Shown: positions 24,201 through 35,036 of the stretch, one piece after another
Position numbering within the stretch: the first letter of the stretch is position 1
Layout: every line of letters starts with the position of its first letter
Assembly (NCBI RefSeq): GCF_051622035.1
Contig: NC_135362.1
Coordinates: 7,753,501 to 7,817,500, forward strand
Direction of reading: 5' to 3'
DNA length: 64,000 bases
Origin: Arctopsyche grandis
Lineage: Eukaryota; Arthropoda; Insecta; Trichoptera; Hydropsychidae
The notes under the pieces: model-generated
Databases searched by the model: none
The model's input: only the letters and a program-made list of their open reading frames with translations
What the model was told of the DNA's origin: nothing
Program-made: the position numbers and the translations under genes

Positions 24201-24927
24201 TGAGTGTTTGAATGTTCCCAATCTCGTTTCAGAAATCTTGCCTGGTTAACCCTACGATTTCTTCCAGAAGGGCTATTTGAATAAATGTATCCTCACCAAC
24301 CTTGAACTATCCAGGAATTGAATGAGAATATCTGAGCGATAATTCAGCGAATTTCATTGACTATGTTAAGGAAAGTGATGGACAAAGTTTGACAACACTA
24401 GGTCTAAAAATCACAAAAAAATAGCTGATTCTATCATATTTAGTTTGGTGTTATTTCACTAATGAATAATTCATCTTTTGAATTAGTGACAATTTTCGAG
24501 ATACTAATGGCACCCGTATAATAAACACCAAACATTATAATATCCAAAATTCATTCAAAATGTGATGTTCAAAGATAGAGCAATTTAATTGGTGGATTGA
24601 CATTCGGCTTTCGACCAATGGGCGTGCGTGGGGGGCACAACAATCAATGGACGTGGAAGAAAATTGCGCGAAACGAAACGTCATCAGAAGAACTGTCAGA
24701 TGAAGGGATGGGTTGATGAGTGGATGGGTCGATGTTACCTTGCAGGAGGGCGCGGATGCTGGGGCGAGAGACGCCGCCTGCGCCATGAGGGCGGCGTGGG
24801 GGGCGGCCGGGTGGCTGGAAGGCGAGTTGTGCGGAGGCTGCGCCCCGTGAGAGGCCCCCCTTTTCTCGGAGACCCCGCGCGCCATTACGACACTCATGGC
24901 AGCGAGCAGCCGCGGCTGCACACACAT
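18256..24927 (-). CDS. TJAP1/BEGAIN-like coiled-coil protein gene, five coding exons
   Basis: Proposed coding exons (minus strand) are 24739-24927, 22825-23000, 22567-22741, 21024-21107 and 18256-20874. All introns are GT/AG and every phase joins, giving 1080 residues. Residues about 64-208 form a heptad-rich coiled coil. The block ERYKNDMNLAIQLLQCKPDN, preceded by LNQNLEEKLLQM, resembles the conserved core I know from vertebrate tight-junction-associated protein 1 and BEGAIN (LNERYRLDCNLAVQLLKC). After LPPDTQARVSSYI the last exon adds about 860 residues that are Ser/Asn/Asp-rich and mostly disordered, with a Cys cluster (HCDTCTC and CFNC) near its start. Family members are peripheral Golgi, junction or synapse scaffolds; the role here is inferred. 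The first exon is GC-rich and less certain, and Mets at 24927, 24897 and 24885 are all possible starts. Confidence 0.85.
21263..22188. mobile_element. Mutator-like foldback element inside an intron
   Basis: A 926-bp element whose halves are inverted copies (arms about 430-470 bp). It is flanked by the perfect 9-bp duplication ATATAAAAT (21254-21262 and 22189-22197). It begins GGTTACACGACAATTGG and ends CCAATT-type sequence then GTCGCGTCCCC. GG..CC ends, very long inverted repeats and 9-bp duplications point to a Mutator-like (MULE) nonautonomous element. Subterminal tandem motifs of the form GCGACAAAATGT(A/T)C are arrayed in both arms (about 21308-21400 and 22020-22165). It lies in the intron 21108-22566 of the TJAP1-like gene and has no transposase. 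Confidence 0.88.
23001..24738 (-). other. First intron of the TJAP1-like gene
   Basis: AT-rich sequence between the proposed exons. The acceptor at 23001-23003 is preceded by a T-rich tract. No further coding exon was recognised within it. The 60-codon plus-strand frame near 23525 has no support. Confidence 0.5.
24739..24927 (-). CDS. Candidate first coding exon of the TJAP1-like gene
   Basis: A 63-codon GC-rich open segment beginning MCVQPRLLAAM and ending ASAPSCK at a CAAG|GTAACA donor. The donor leaves phase 0, which matches the phase-0 acceptor TTTTTTCAG|GAG at 23000. Of the open frames here, the alternative one would splice into a stop. It is Ala/Pro/His-rich without known domains. A noncoding first exon with a start elsewhere remains possible. 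Confidence 0.5.
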
Positions 24928-26252
24928 CGACCCGAAACGCCCAAACACCCCATCGGATGGCCATTGCCAACCCCCCCTTATCACAATGTTCTTTGTGCAA
25001 TATTAAAATTATTATTGGTTTTTTTAGCTCAAACTAATTTTGGTATTGATTTTTCTGTATTCAAATAATTACAAACATGAAATATCGACATTATATTTCT
25101 TATTATTGAGGCCAATTTTTATAAAATTGGTAGTTAGCAAATTTGGTTTTACGATAAAGATTCCCACTATTTTATTATTAGTAAATAATAATATGCATAT
25201 GGTTTAAAATTAAACCAAGCAAATACTGTGTTTCCCAACGTGATTAAAATGAAACATATTTATGATACATTTACAACAACAAAAAAAAACATTTTTTTTA
25301 TAACCAATATTGTTTTATTATAAAAAAAGCCATTTAAACAAAAATTATATCATAAATTCATATGAATGTGCTTAACTTTGTATAAAACATACATACACTA
25401 TTGTATAAATTTAAAAATAAAACTATTTCACTGACTATAATATCAAAATCTTCATCTTATTCGATAATTTTTAATAAAATCGAGACTAGAACATCTTTAC
25501 AATTTTGACTGGGATTAAAAGTTCCTTTCAAGGCTTGCATATTTGCATAAATAAATTTCATAATTAATTTGCGTAATGGCACCAGACATACATAAGCTTT
25601 TAAAAATTTAAATATTTATAGTGCGAAATAAACTCTGATAATATAAAATATGAATTATATTTAATGAGATTACATACATATGTATACATATCTATATATG
25701 TATATCTTAACTTAATTATTGAACACCTCGGAAAGTCTATATTATTTTATATTTCCTACACCAATATGGTGTATTTATAGTTTTTTTAAAAATTATAAGA
25801 AATTACTAAGTCAGTAACGAGACCGATGCGCGCTTACTAAAATCGCACAAAAATGGACGTTCGGTGAATCGCAATTACAAAAATCACGCCAACACGATTG
25901 CAACAACAACACAACACAACAAATAAACTATACATATACATATATACACATATCATTTGGGTTTGTTTGATGTTTGATGTTTGACGATGTTTGTACTTTT
26001 GCATCGCAGAGCGCCTAAAGATCGAGTGCGATTTAATGCAGGCGCGCAACTATCATGGAACCAACTTAGTCTCAGCAATATCAAAGCAATCATGAGAATA
26101 CAAAACTTTATATAATATAACAGCAGACCAAAAATCAATTCACCGTTATAACAGATCAAATGAGATTATTAACCAAACTTGGTTATGTCTGAGATTATCA
26201 CTCCTTCAATTATTACAATATAAAAAGCTAATCCTAGACTTCATCCTGTAAC
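24928..26252. other. Intergenic between the ninjurin and TJAP1-like genes
   Basis: About 1.3 kb separates the ninjurin stop from the candidate first exon of the TJAP1-like gene; both genes run on the minus strand. It must contain the ninjurin 3' untranslated region and the TJAP1-like promoter. The part 25050-25800 is extremely AT-rich. Neither a poly(A) site nor core promoter elements can be assigned confidently. Confidence 0.45.
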
Positions 26253-29053
26253 TTAGCTAGGATTTGTACGAGGGGAAACATTTGGTGATGTAGCTACACC
26301 AAATGATGCAATGAAAACATTCACAATTGTAATTAAGAAGATTCCTATTACAGTAAAGTCATTTATCCTGTCTGCTTTGCATATGTCGTCATGTTCCTTA
26401 ACATTGTATCTGCTGTTGATAATAAGGCCTACTCCAACTGCAATCTATAAAGTAAACACATACATGATTGAATTATTTAATCAAAAAATATATACAATTA
26501 CATAAATTAGAAGAGGTACTTACTTGCAATATTAAGCTTGCTGATATGAAAATTAAGCTTGGATAAAAATAAGGATGAAGATCTCCCGCTTCTAATACAT
26601 AACGTAACTGATTGGCGTTTGCTGAAAGTAAGGCAAGATCCATCATACCTTGTGCCAAATTCTTTTTCTGTTGGTAAACATTTACGTCTGGTGTGATACG
26701 AACCTCCTGTAAAATACAAATAATAATTAATAAAACAATAAATACGTTAATTGGATATTTTGGAATGTGTAAAATGAACATACAACTCCTGGTTGAAATT
26801 CTGGAGCATACGGAAACGGTGAGTTTGGATTAAAGCGTGAACCAACGCCATTTCCACCTTAAAAACGAAATTAAATTTATTATAAAACAAATTGCGAATT
26901 AATCATCTATAATATATTTCATAATGTGAATGAAATCATTATGTATATACTTTTTGTTTTTTATTAAGACAAATGATAATGAAGAATAGCTTTGTTAAGA
27001 CAATTTTGATGTACTAAAGTATAAGTTAGTAAGAAATTAGAAAGACCCACCACCGAGACTAGAATGCGAACGATGTATCATTGGCTGATTTACTTCTAAA
27101 TATTTACCGGCATAGCTTATATGGTACCCGTCAACGTCATCATCATCACCGGCAACCGACTTCTTATCATCGTCAATGCCAGGTTTTGAATGCCCTGTCA
27201 TGGGCATTACGAAAATAAATTTCATGCATAAACATAAAAGTATAAGATGCGGCAAAAATATCTTTACTATTTAAGAAAAATATAATTCTTTTGAACTATC
27301 TGAAGTTTTCAATTTTTTATGGATATAATGTTGGAGTTTCCTTTAATCATGGAACCATACACGATTTCTGAGTGCGTCAAATTCATAATCTTGTTTTTAC
27401 AAAATAGTCATAATATTGTTTATACACACAAAGGATTTAATACACAGACTACCTAAACACAATCTGCTTTAGGTCATCGACTTTAAAGAGTCTTTAATTA
27501 ATATTATGTATTAGATGTATTATGAGCATTTATAAGGATTGTAAAAAGGTTTTTGAGCTCTTTTTCCTATTATGCTGTACATTAACATTAGAATAATATA
27601 ATACTATGATTACTAACCAAATTAAATTAAATTGTAAAATAGCAAATGATCAGTAGATCAGTAGCTATTAAAATAGATATAAGATGTATTGTGAACATAA
27701 TTTCGTAATAATAAAAAGCATTTAAAAATCAAAAATCACAATGGATTTAAAGCATTTTAAGACATTAAAACTACCCCATCAGCACCATATATGTATGTAT
27801 GTACTAGTGAACAAGTTTGAAAAATAAGAATCAGTTGGAGCTTGGAGTCATATGGGAAAACCTCAAACATTAAAAAGAAAACAAAAACTGAGCTCTTATT
27901 TCAAAATTAATTTTGTTGTTTATTACATTTCGTTAAGAAATTATATCAAAATTGAATTCTAAAGGAATTTTTGCCACACTTTGTATAAAGAAAAACTACA
28001 TGCATACCGTAACGTGCGACAAATATAAAATCCATCACAACATTGCAGTTTTGTTAGAAGTCGAAAAACAAGATCAATAAGACAATAGATACATAAATGA
28101 TTTTTCACATTATCCAAACTAGACTAGATTTTTACAAGTATTATAAATCTTAGATTCATCTTTCTACTTGCTTGTACAGATTTAAATGCATAGATTACTT
28201 GTTCAACGACTAAGCATACGACAGACAGACTAAACATTGAAGTATACAGTATGTAAAAAATTACAATGAAAATTACCTTCTTCGCCTTCTCCAAATCGAC
28301 CTTCAATTTTAGGATCATCGTCATTTTCCGATGGGAAAAATCCATCATCCACTCCTGGGTGGCTATCTGGTGAGGCAGGTAACGTATCACGATCATCGTC
28401 CATATCGTCAATCTCTGGTCCTTAAGATAATACATTAAGTTAATAAATAACCTAACAATTTTACAATATAGTAAAAATTATTAAGACGATCAATTGTAAA
28501 GCTCAAACCTGCTAAAGGTGGCTTGGGATTTGTACTGTCAGTTTCCAATAATGGTTGAGAATGGTCTGTATGTTCCTCTTTGGCATGTGTGTCTCTGCGA
28601 TTCCTCGAATGTGGCAACAAAGGATCTGCGCTTGTCTGTAAATAAATACAAGGATAAAACAAAATTTTTATATTGTTATGTAAATTATAATAGCAAATAT
28701 TTAATTAAACATTAATTCATTCTCACTGGAGTGGTTCCTTCATTTGGTGAATGTCCAATGTTACTGACATTGTGGACATTTTCATTACTACGACGAGTAT
28801 TGTGATGAGCATCTCTAACATTGAGATGATTGTTACTGCCATGATGATTATCACCGTTCCGATGACGGAGGTGATTATTACCATGGTGTCCCCGGTCTCC
28901 AGCTGGAGATAGTCCTCTCACAGGACTTCTGTTGTTCGAAGGCATAGCGTGGACTGCTGGACTATCGTGACCAGCTGGTCTGGGACTGTTATCTCGACTT
29001 CTGTTATGTCTGGGAGACATTTCGATCACGGTATGTCCGTTGCCGTGGGGCAT
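26253..29053 (-). CDS. NijA: Ninjurin family protein (NijA-like), seven coding exons
   Basis: Coding exons (minus) are 28727-29053, 28509-28635, 28277-28420, 27051-27194, 26784-26857, 26524-26706 and 26253-26444: 1191 nt, 396 residues, all GT/AG and phase-consistent. The last two exons encode the ninjurin domain. It has an amphipathic region with KKNLAQGMMDLALLSANANQ, a first membrane segment SLIFISASLILQIAVGVGLI (residues about 318-340), a cytosol-exposed-type loop and a second segment TVIGIFLITIVNVFIASFGV (about 364-383). Ninjurins are two-pass plasma-membrane proteins; vertebrate NINJ1 oligomerises to rupture membranes and Drosophila NijA acts in adhesion and is shed by a matrix metalloprotease. 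The N-terminal ~270 residues are unusual: a His/Asn/Arg/Pro-rich exon, then acidic stretches (DDMDDDRD, AGDDDDVDG). The MPHGNGH start lies in the most upstream exon found. Confidence 0.93.
27431..27742 (+). mobile_element. Jockey-type LINE 3' end inside a ninjurin intron
   Basis: About 300 bp nearly identical to 61760-62060, beginning ACCTAAACACAATCTGCTTT and ending AAAAAGCATTTAAAAATCAAAA. The copy consists only of 3' untranslated sequence and lies antisense to the ninjurin gene, in the intron 27195-28276. Flanks ACAAAGGATTTAA and ACAATGGATTTAA look like a target duplication with one mismatch. Confidence 0.85.
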
Positions 29054-29171
29054 ACTTATATATTATATATTGAATGTTCACAAGAATGGACTCTGAATAC
29101 ACACAGGAATATGCTTGTCTACACTAAATTGTGGAAGTTCACCCACATATTTTAGACTGGTTTCAAGGTCC
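29054..29171 (-). other. Possible 5' untranslated segment of the ninjurin gene
   Basis: Upstream of the MPHGNGH start, an acceptor-like ATTTCTTTGCAG ends at 29172 on the minus strand, so 29054-29171 may be the 5' leader part of the first coding exon, joined to a remote noncoding exon. No TATA box or initiator was identified with confidence. Confidence 0.35.
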
Positions 29172-29690
29172 TGCAAAGAAATAAACATTGGGTTAATTGT
29201 GACAAAATTGCGTAGGCAAATGATGACAACATAACACTAGCTATTGCAATCCTTTTATTTTGACAAGTGCAATTGATTTCAGGGTGTGTAATGAATATTC
29301 TGAATACCTATAGCTCAAATTCTAAATATCAATGTAAATATTAGTATGTAAGTCATTTGATTATTTATTTTTATACTCAATTTTGAACTTTGGGTATACT
29401 CAATGATAATTGATACATTAAAACTTCATAAGTTAGAGCTGAATATATAATTTAATAACGCTTAATACCTTAATTCAGAACACCGAATATAAAAATTGTT
29501 CAGAATATTAGCCAATTGTTAAAGAAATATTATAAAAATTAGCCGACCCTATGCAATACAATCCTTGTTAAAATATATTCTCATTAATGAGTTTTACTTC
29601 AAAAATTGCATTTCAGTAAATGTATATACATAGTATGTTAAGAATGTAAATACATATGTTTTATGTCACGAAGACGTATTTCAGAAATTC

Positions 29691-29806
29691 TACAGGTTTT
29701 TCATCCCATTTTCATTTCAAATTAAACCTATTTCATTTCAATGTCAATTTGAAATGAAAAAAGTTTAATTTGAAATGAAAAAGGGTCAATTTGGAATGAA
29801 AAACCT
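29691..29806. repeat. Small hairpin MITE (about 115 bp)
   Basis: Inverted halves: ACAGGTTTTTCATCCCATTT and TTCATTTCAAATTAAACC at the left are mirrored by GTTTAATTTGAAATGAAAAA and AATGAAAAACCTGT at the right. No coding content. Confidence 0.7.
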
Positions 29807-29871
29807 GTATTCGGCGAACTTCAAATCTATGAGAATCGATGTAAAGAAACATTGAAACTGAATTAGTAAAC

Positions 29872-30058
29872 TACACTGAGCAACAAAAAATCACGAGTTA
29901 CCAGAGCGGAAACTAGCTAATCTTTACTAAGTTTGACCCACTGAATTCGAATATGATAATTATTTTTGTTGGTTGGTGATCGTTTACGAGATATGAGCGT
30001 TTAAAAAAATGCGCGGTTTTTACACTTTTTTGGCTTTTGCGGTCTTTAACTCAAAATA
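29872..30058 (+). repeat. Interspersed repeat R1, copy 1 left part (split by Tc1)
   Basis: Starts CACTGAGCAACAAAAAATCA and runs through AAGTTTGACCCACTGAATTC, GAGATATGAGCGTTTAAAAA and TTTTTGGCTTTTGCGGTCTTTAA. It matches copies at 38091, 40312 and 57028, and continues at 31678 after the Tc1 insertion. The family is unclassified. Confidence 0.85.
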
Positions 30059-31677
30059 CACCAGCAGTCACATAAAACGGAACGCTTGTGAATTTTACGA
30101 CTTCGAGGCCATTAAAGGATTATCCCTTTATGTGTAGGGTTTTTAACGACCAAATATTCTAAATATGATTGTTTTCTAAGATTTGAGTTCAGTTTAGTGT
30201 GGGTTTTCGAGGAGAAAGCATCATATTCGAATTTTAACACGTCAACATGAAAAAACGAGCTCAGTTATCATTGCAGAAGAGTTTAAAAATCGCGACATTG
30301 GCGAGTTCAGGATTTTCGTTTCGGTCAATTTCCAAGAAAATGGGATGTTCTATATCGACTGTTTCGAGAATACTGGAAAAAAAAAGAGAATCTGGAAGTT
30401 TTGATCGTAAGAAGGGGACCGGACTGAAAAGATGCACATCTGAGAGGCAAGACCGTGTAATAACCAGATTATCTTTACAGCAGCGATTCAAAACTGCTGT
30501 AGAAATAAGAACAGATGTATCTTCACAATTTTCCATGGAAATCAGCGACTCAACAGTAAGAAGGCGACTCAGAGAAGCTGGACTGTACGGTCGGAAAGCT
30601 GCAAAAAAACCACTACTAACCAAGAGAATGAAAAACAATCGATTGGAATGGGCGAAAGCACATGAAAATTGGAGTCCATCAGATTGGCAACGAGTGATAC
30701 TTTCCGACGAATCAAAGTTTAACCTCTATAGTCCTGATGGTTTTCCGTATGTCCGAAGGAAAGTTGGTGAAAGGTATAGAGAAAATTGTACCCTTAAAAC
30801 TGTTAAGGATCCTCCAAGTCAAATGGTCTGGAGATGCTTTTCGTATCATAACATTGGACAATTGGAGTTTCTACAAGGTGCCATCGATGGAAAAAAATAT
30901 AAAAAATTTTTAGAAGAAAGCTTTGTCCCATCGATGGAAAACCACCTTTCATATTCCGATGATATAATTTTTCAAGATGACTCTGCCCCTTGTCATCGAG
31001 CTAAATTGGTGAGTATTCATTTTATTTGATAGCATTGAATATAAATTATAAAATTTCAATCAAAAAACTTTTTTGAAATTTTTTTTTTACTTTTTTTAGG
31101 TTCGCGACTATTTACAAGAAATGGGTGTAAAGACACTACCATGGCCTGGCAATAGTCCCGATTTAAATCCAATCGAAAATTTATGGATGTGTATCAAGTA
31201 CAGGATAAGGAAGAACAATGTTACTACTCTTAAATCGTTGAAAGAAATGATAGAAAAGATATGGTACGAAGACCTCCCAATCGAAAATTTAAAAACTTTG
31301 GTAGATTCTATGTCAAACCGAATAAAAGAAGTTATAAAATCGAAAGGAGCCGCTACAAAATATTAATTTCTTTTTTATAAGTTGTAAATAATAATATGTG
31401 ACTGTAATAAAATTAAAAATGTATATGTATAGTGCTATTTTCATTTCAAATTTCATTTAACTGTGAAGTCAACGCACGGTCGTAAAATCTGCCCTCCATT
31501 AAATTTCTCCCCAACTCATCTTTATCACCTTTTTTTTCCACGTTTGGTGTTACACGAATGCACTATGGTACAACCTATCATTTAAATGACTTTCGGTTTT
31601 GGTTTTATATAAGATTACCGAAATTTCACGCAAAAACATGTTTCGCTTAAGCGTTCCGTTTTATGTGACTGCTGCTG
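30059..31677 (+). mobile_element. Tc1-type transposon, structurally complete
   Basis: A 1619-bp element with 29-bp terminal inverted repeats that differ at one position: the left begins CACCAGCAGTCACATAAAAC and the right, reversed, CAGCAGCAGTCACATAAAAC. It is flanked by TA on both sides (30057-30058, 31678-31679), the Tc1/mariner target duplication. It carries one transposase gene in a single orientation, in two open segments separated by a 91-bp intron-like stretch. It has inserted into repeat R1, whose other copies show the unoccupied site. Confidence 0.95.
30247..31366 (+). CDS. Tc1 transposase, DD34E, split by one intron
   Basis: Exon 1 is 30247-31008 (254 codons) and exon 2 is 31100-31366 (88 codons plus stop). 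Joining at the GTGAGT donor and the TTTTTTTAG acceptor keeps frame and yields 342 residues, the usual Tc1 length. Residues about 1-115 form the paired-like helix-turn-helix DNA-binding region. Catalytic residues are Asp154 (ILSDESKF), Asp245 (FQDDSAPCH) and Glu280 (SPDLNPIENLW), with 34 residues between the last two (DD34E). The enzyme would cut and paste the element at TA sites in the nucleus. Without splicing, translation stops soon after the donor. No disabling mutation is seen, so the gene could be functional; its activity is inference. Confidence 0.9.
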
Positions 31678-31912
31678 TATAGTATAGTTGTGCTCAAAAT
31701 GAGTATTGGAATCAATAGTCAGAAGTTTTTTCTATTGATTGTGATTTTTTATTGTTTTAAAAAACTTATAATTAATTGTCTAACGAATTTTGAAAGTCAA
31801 AAATATATTTTTTTTTACGGATTTTTTCTCCATCCTATTTTGCGTTTATTTGCCCACTTTTTTATTTCATCACGTTTATAAAGATTGGTTTTATATCTCA
31901 ATATATTTTTTT
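31678..31912 (+). repeat. Interspersed repeat R1, copy 1 right part
   Basis: Resumes after Tc1 with AAAATGAGTATTGGAATCAA, TTCTATTGATTGTGATTTTT and ATAATTAATTGTCTAACGAA, collinear with copies at 38289, 40395 and 57165. The 3' boundary is approximate. Confidence 0.8.
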
Positions 31913-34278
31913 TTATCTAAACGTACTAGCTCGAGCGGTTTTTGCGTTAGAAAGACTTTCGTTCAGTTCCCGTATGCGTATAACAGAAGCGTTTGTGTAT
32001 AATTTTCACAATATTTTAATTTAAAAGAAGCATAACTTAAAATAGTATTTATCACCGTGTCAATTCAAAAGACTTTCTCAACACTGTTGAAAATACTAAA
32101 TGTTGAGCTTTTTTTAAAATGTCTAAAGCAGTTTATTGAATCGAATCGTTTTAAAATCAGTTTATTTAATCAAATTTATAATACATGTAGGATATGTATG
32201 TATATAAATACCCGAACTTGAAATCTCCCCAAGTGTTATTTACTAGTACGGCTTATAACACGACAACTATTCTCGAACGACGCCACAAGACTGAATGAGG
32301 AAAACCGGCTTCCAAACACTGGTCGATCAACAACACGGAAAATCCGAGAAATTCCAGGAAACAAGTCATCAGCATCACGCAAGTCCCACTACTCGAATTT
32401 ACGAGTCCTGATATGTATAAACAGGATTCTCGAAATAACAGTCGCTTCGGGAAAATCCGCAAAAATCAACTGACTACATACGACTACATTTTCATAAATG
32501 AAAATGCTAATTTGTAAATACTTATATTTACATATATACTTTCTTCAATAAGATGTGACAATAAAGCAATTAAGGGATTCGTGCCAAGTTGTCGTAACGA
32601 CTTCTGCTGAAATTATACAACTATAAATTTTCACTACTAGAGTCGCAAAATACATTTCTCGGAATTTAAATGAATGAATTCAATTTTTCAAGTGAAAAAC
32701 CCAAGGTCAGCTCAAAATTCAAACCTTGAATTGAGGTTTTTCTTCGATTTTCCTTCTTAATTAAAGTTCTTACAACTTTTCAGATATAATCATAAAATAT
32801 ACACAATTCTGAACTACATATATAATACTATTCCAGTTACACTAATCATGAATGATGCAATTTTTCCATGTTTTAGTGTTACTTTTCATACATTAAAGAA
32901 TTATTGAGGTATGATGAAGGAAGAAAGGTTTGTAAAGAGCAGTTTTCCTTGAGTATCGCTGCTTTAAATAATGCAAAATTACCAAGTTAAATATGCATAC
33001 TGTGAATCATTTTCAATTCAATGGATATTCCCTCTATACATATATGTATGTATATTACATATATATACAACAATGAAATGACAGTGACCTAAGGTTTGCT
33101 GAAGGTTTTTCAGATCAATGGAATCGACATGCGATGTTCATAATTTATCGTTTGATGTTTGGTAATGTCATCTAAGAATATATATAAAAATAATCATAGG
33201 GGAAGACAACAGTAATTGACAGGTATAATATATGACTTGTATTTTAAAGACTTGTGTACTTATAATGATGCTATAGTAGCAGTATTTAATAAATACATAT
33301 GTACATATGTAGCAGTATATAACTTTTCACTTACGAACTTCTGTGATCATTCTATTATAATAATCATCATTCACATAAAAACTTTTGAGTTTGACATTTT
33401 ATATATAATATTTAAGAATACATTATTAATTTTATCGCAAGGCAATTAAAATCGCACATACTATTTTAATTTCGATAACGAATTACATTCTCAATTTCCG
33501 ATTGCACACAATGAACTTTTAACCTCGATTGCCATACTATCGCATTTTTGCGGTAAAACGCACACAATATATGTATACATACATATATACCGTGTTAATT
33601 TGCTATCACTATGTAATTAAAACTCACTCATTATGAGGAAACTTTTCAGTAAAATTTTGTGTACTACAAACATTTCAGACGGTGGGTAAATATTTGTAGA
33701 ATAATCTAGGCACAAATAAATTTCGTTTACTTTGAAGTCTAAATTTTGAGTAACAGTTTTAGAGTGCGAAATATTTAAGTATGTTTTCGTTTGGGTATAT
33801 ATGTACATATATATTTATGTATACAAATAATTCTGCAATATTGTGAATGTGCATGTTGCAGCGTGACAGTTATTCTCTAATGTATTCACAAATCCTGTTT
33901 TTCAACATGTATCCTTGTGATAAATATATGTAACTATGAGCGGATGCGGCGAAGAGCTAACTTGTTCGAGTTATTTCGACCACAAAAAACGATATGGCAA
34001 ATACGATTATCCGGTAAGAATAACCGCACAAGAAAATATTGACATCATGATATTATTATCGTCAGTGGAGAGACCAAATGAAAAGCGTCATGAATCATGA
34101 TTCATAATGGTATAACCTATGAGGAATCTTAAATATCATTATATAATATTATACTAAAAATAAACAAAAGTCGAGTCCTTCAAATGGGATTGAACGGTTA
34201 TGATTCGACTACGGATACTCATCAGGGCAAAATTCTTTGCTTGTTTTAACTAACTAACATCCAATTTATTTCAAAGGC
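31913..34278. other. Intergenic, no gene recognised
   Basis: AT-rich. A short mixed-composition part (32240-32460) has an overlapping minus-strand frame without recognisable domains. TACATA/TATGTA simple repeats are frequent. Nothing else is supported. Confidence 0.4.
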
Positions 34279-34285
34279 ATACATA

Positions 34286-34815
34286 GCCAGCAGTTTGGCT
34301 TAGTGGTAGCGTATATATTTAGCAACACTGAGGTCAAAGGTTCGAGTCCTCGCCACTGCTGGTTAGATTTGGGGGTTTTGTGAATCCAAATCGATCGTTT
34401 CTCTATTAGAGTTTGCCAATTTTATCTGATCATTGCTGAAACGGTTCCTGAAAATTGGTATTAGATCTAATCCTGTTGTCACAAAAATCTGCCTGTGTAT
34501 AATTTGTAATAATTATACACAGTAATCTGAAATCTATAGATATATCTCTATAGACATCTCTATAATTTCGTATTTATTATATGTATAAAAAATTGTATAC
34601 AAAAAAAAATCTAAAAATAATCCATAAATGTCTCTATGATTATTATTTCTGATTAATTGTTATATGCTATATATTCTGATTGTATATGTATGTATTACTG
34701 TATTTCTGATTGTTTATGTATTCTGTATTTCGTTAAGGTACACCCGTCGCATTGGTGCAAATCTGTAATGGCGAGTGTATATTGATTTGTAACAATAAAA
34801 TAAAAATAAAATAAA
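34286..34815 (+). mobile_element. tRNA-derived SINE, near full-length copy
   Basis: The head is tRNA-like, with A box TGGCTTAGTGG (34296-34306) and B box GGTTCGAGTCC (34339-34349) for RNA polymerase III. The head is followed by the family core (TCGATCGTTTCTCTATTAGA ... GCCAATTTTATCTGAT ... AACGGTTCCTGAAAATTGG) and an A-rich tail AATAAAATAAAAATAAAA. The 3' end differs from other copies: ACACCCGTCGCATTGGTGCA ... AATGGCGAGTGTA could fold as a LINE-like 3' hairpin. It is not a functional tRNA: there is no acceptor stem or anticodon arm consistent with one. Confidence 0.85.
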
Positions 34816-34915
34816 AAAATATGTATTATGCGTTGAATACGAAAAAAATCATGAAACTTTTCTTCTGAGGTAGAAAGTTCCTTAACCCTTTGAATTCTGA
34901 CCAGTGCCGATTTTA

Positions 34916-35030
34916 GGGGGGGGGGCTGAGTCCGATGGCGCCAAATAAGTTAGGGCACCACACGATGCGCCAAAGGCGCTTTAAATTTTAAAATTAGAGC
35001 GCCAAAAGCCGTTCAAAATTTTAGATTACA
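34916..35030 (-). repeat. GCGCC-rich interspersed repeat, copy B
   Basis: Reverse complement of the sequence at the left window edge (1-112), including GGCGCCAAATAAGTTAGGGC and CGATGCGCCAAAGGCGCT. It is preceded by a G9-type homopolymer and CAGTGCCGATTTTAG. Confidence 0.65.
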
Positions 35031-35036
35031 AATGAG

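Noticed and set aside
24628-25068. 146-codon plus-strand frame in the GC-rich island
   Set aside because: Antisense to the minus-strand exon that splices in phase to the coiled-coil exons; no domain on the plus strand.
29872-29900. CACTGAGCAAC start of repeat R1 taken as a Tc1/mariner terminus
   Set aside because: It recurs as CACTGTGCAAG at 38091, but no inverted partner or transposase was found, so R1 is left unclassified.
30261-30638. 125-codon minus-strand frame
   Set aside because: Antisense shadow of the Tc1 transposase exon.
34286-34365. tRNA gene suggested by A and B boxes
   Set aside because: It lacks a foldable acceptor stem and anticodon arm, and the same head recurs in many dispersed copies with a shared core: it is a SINE.
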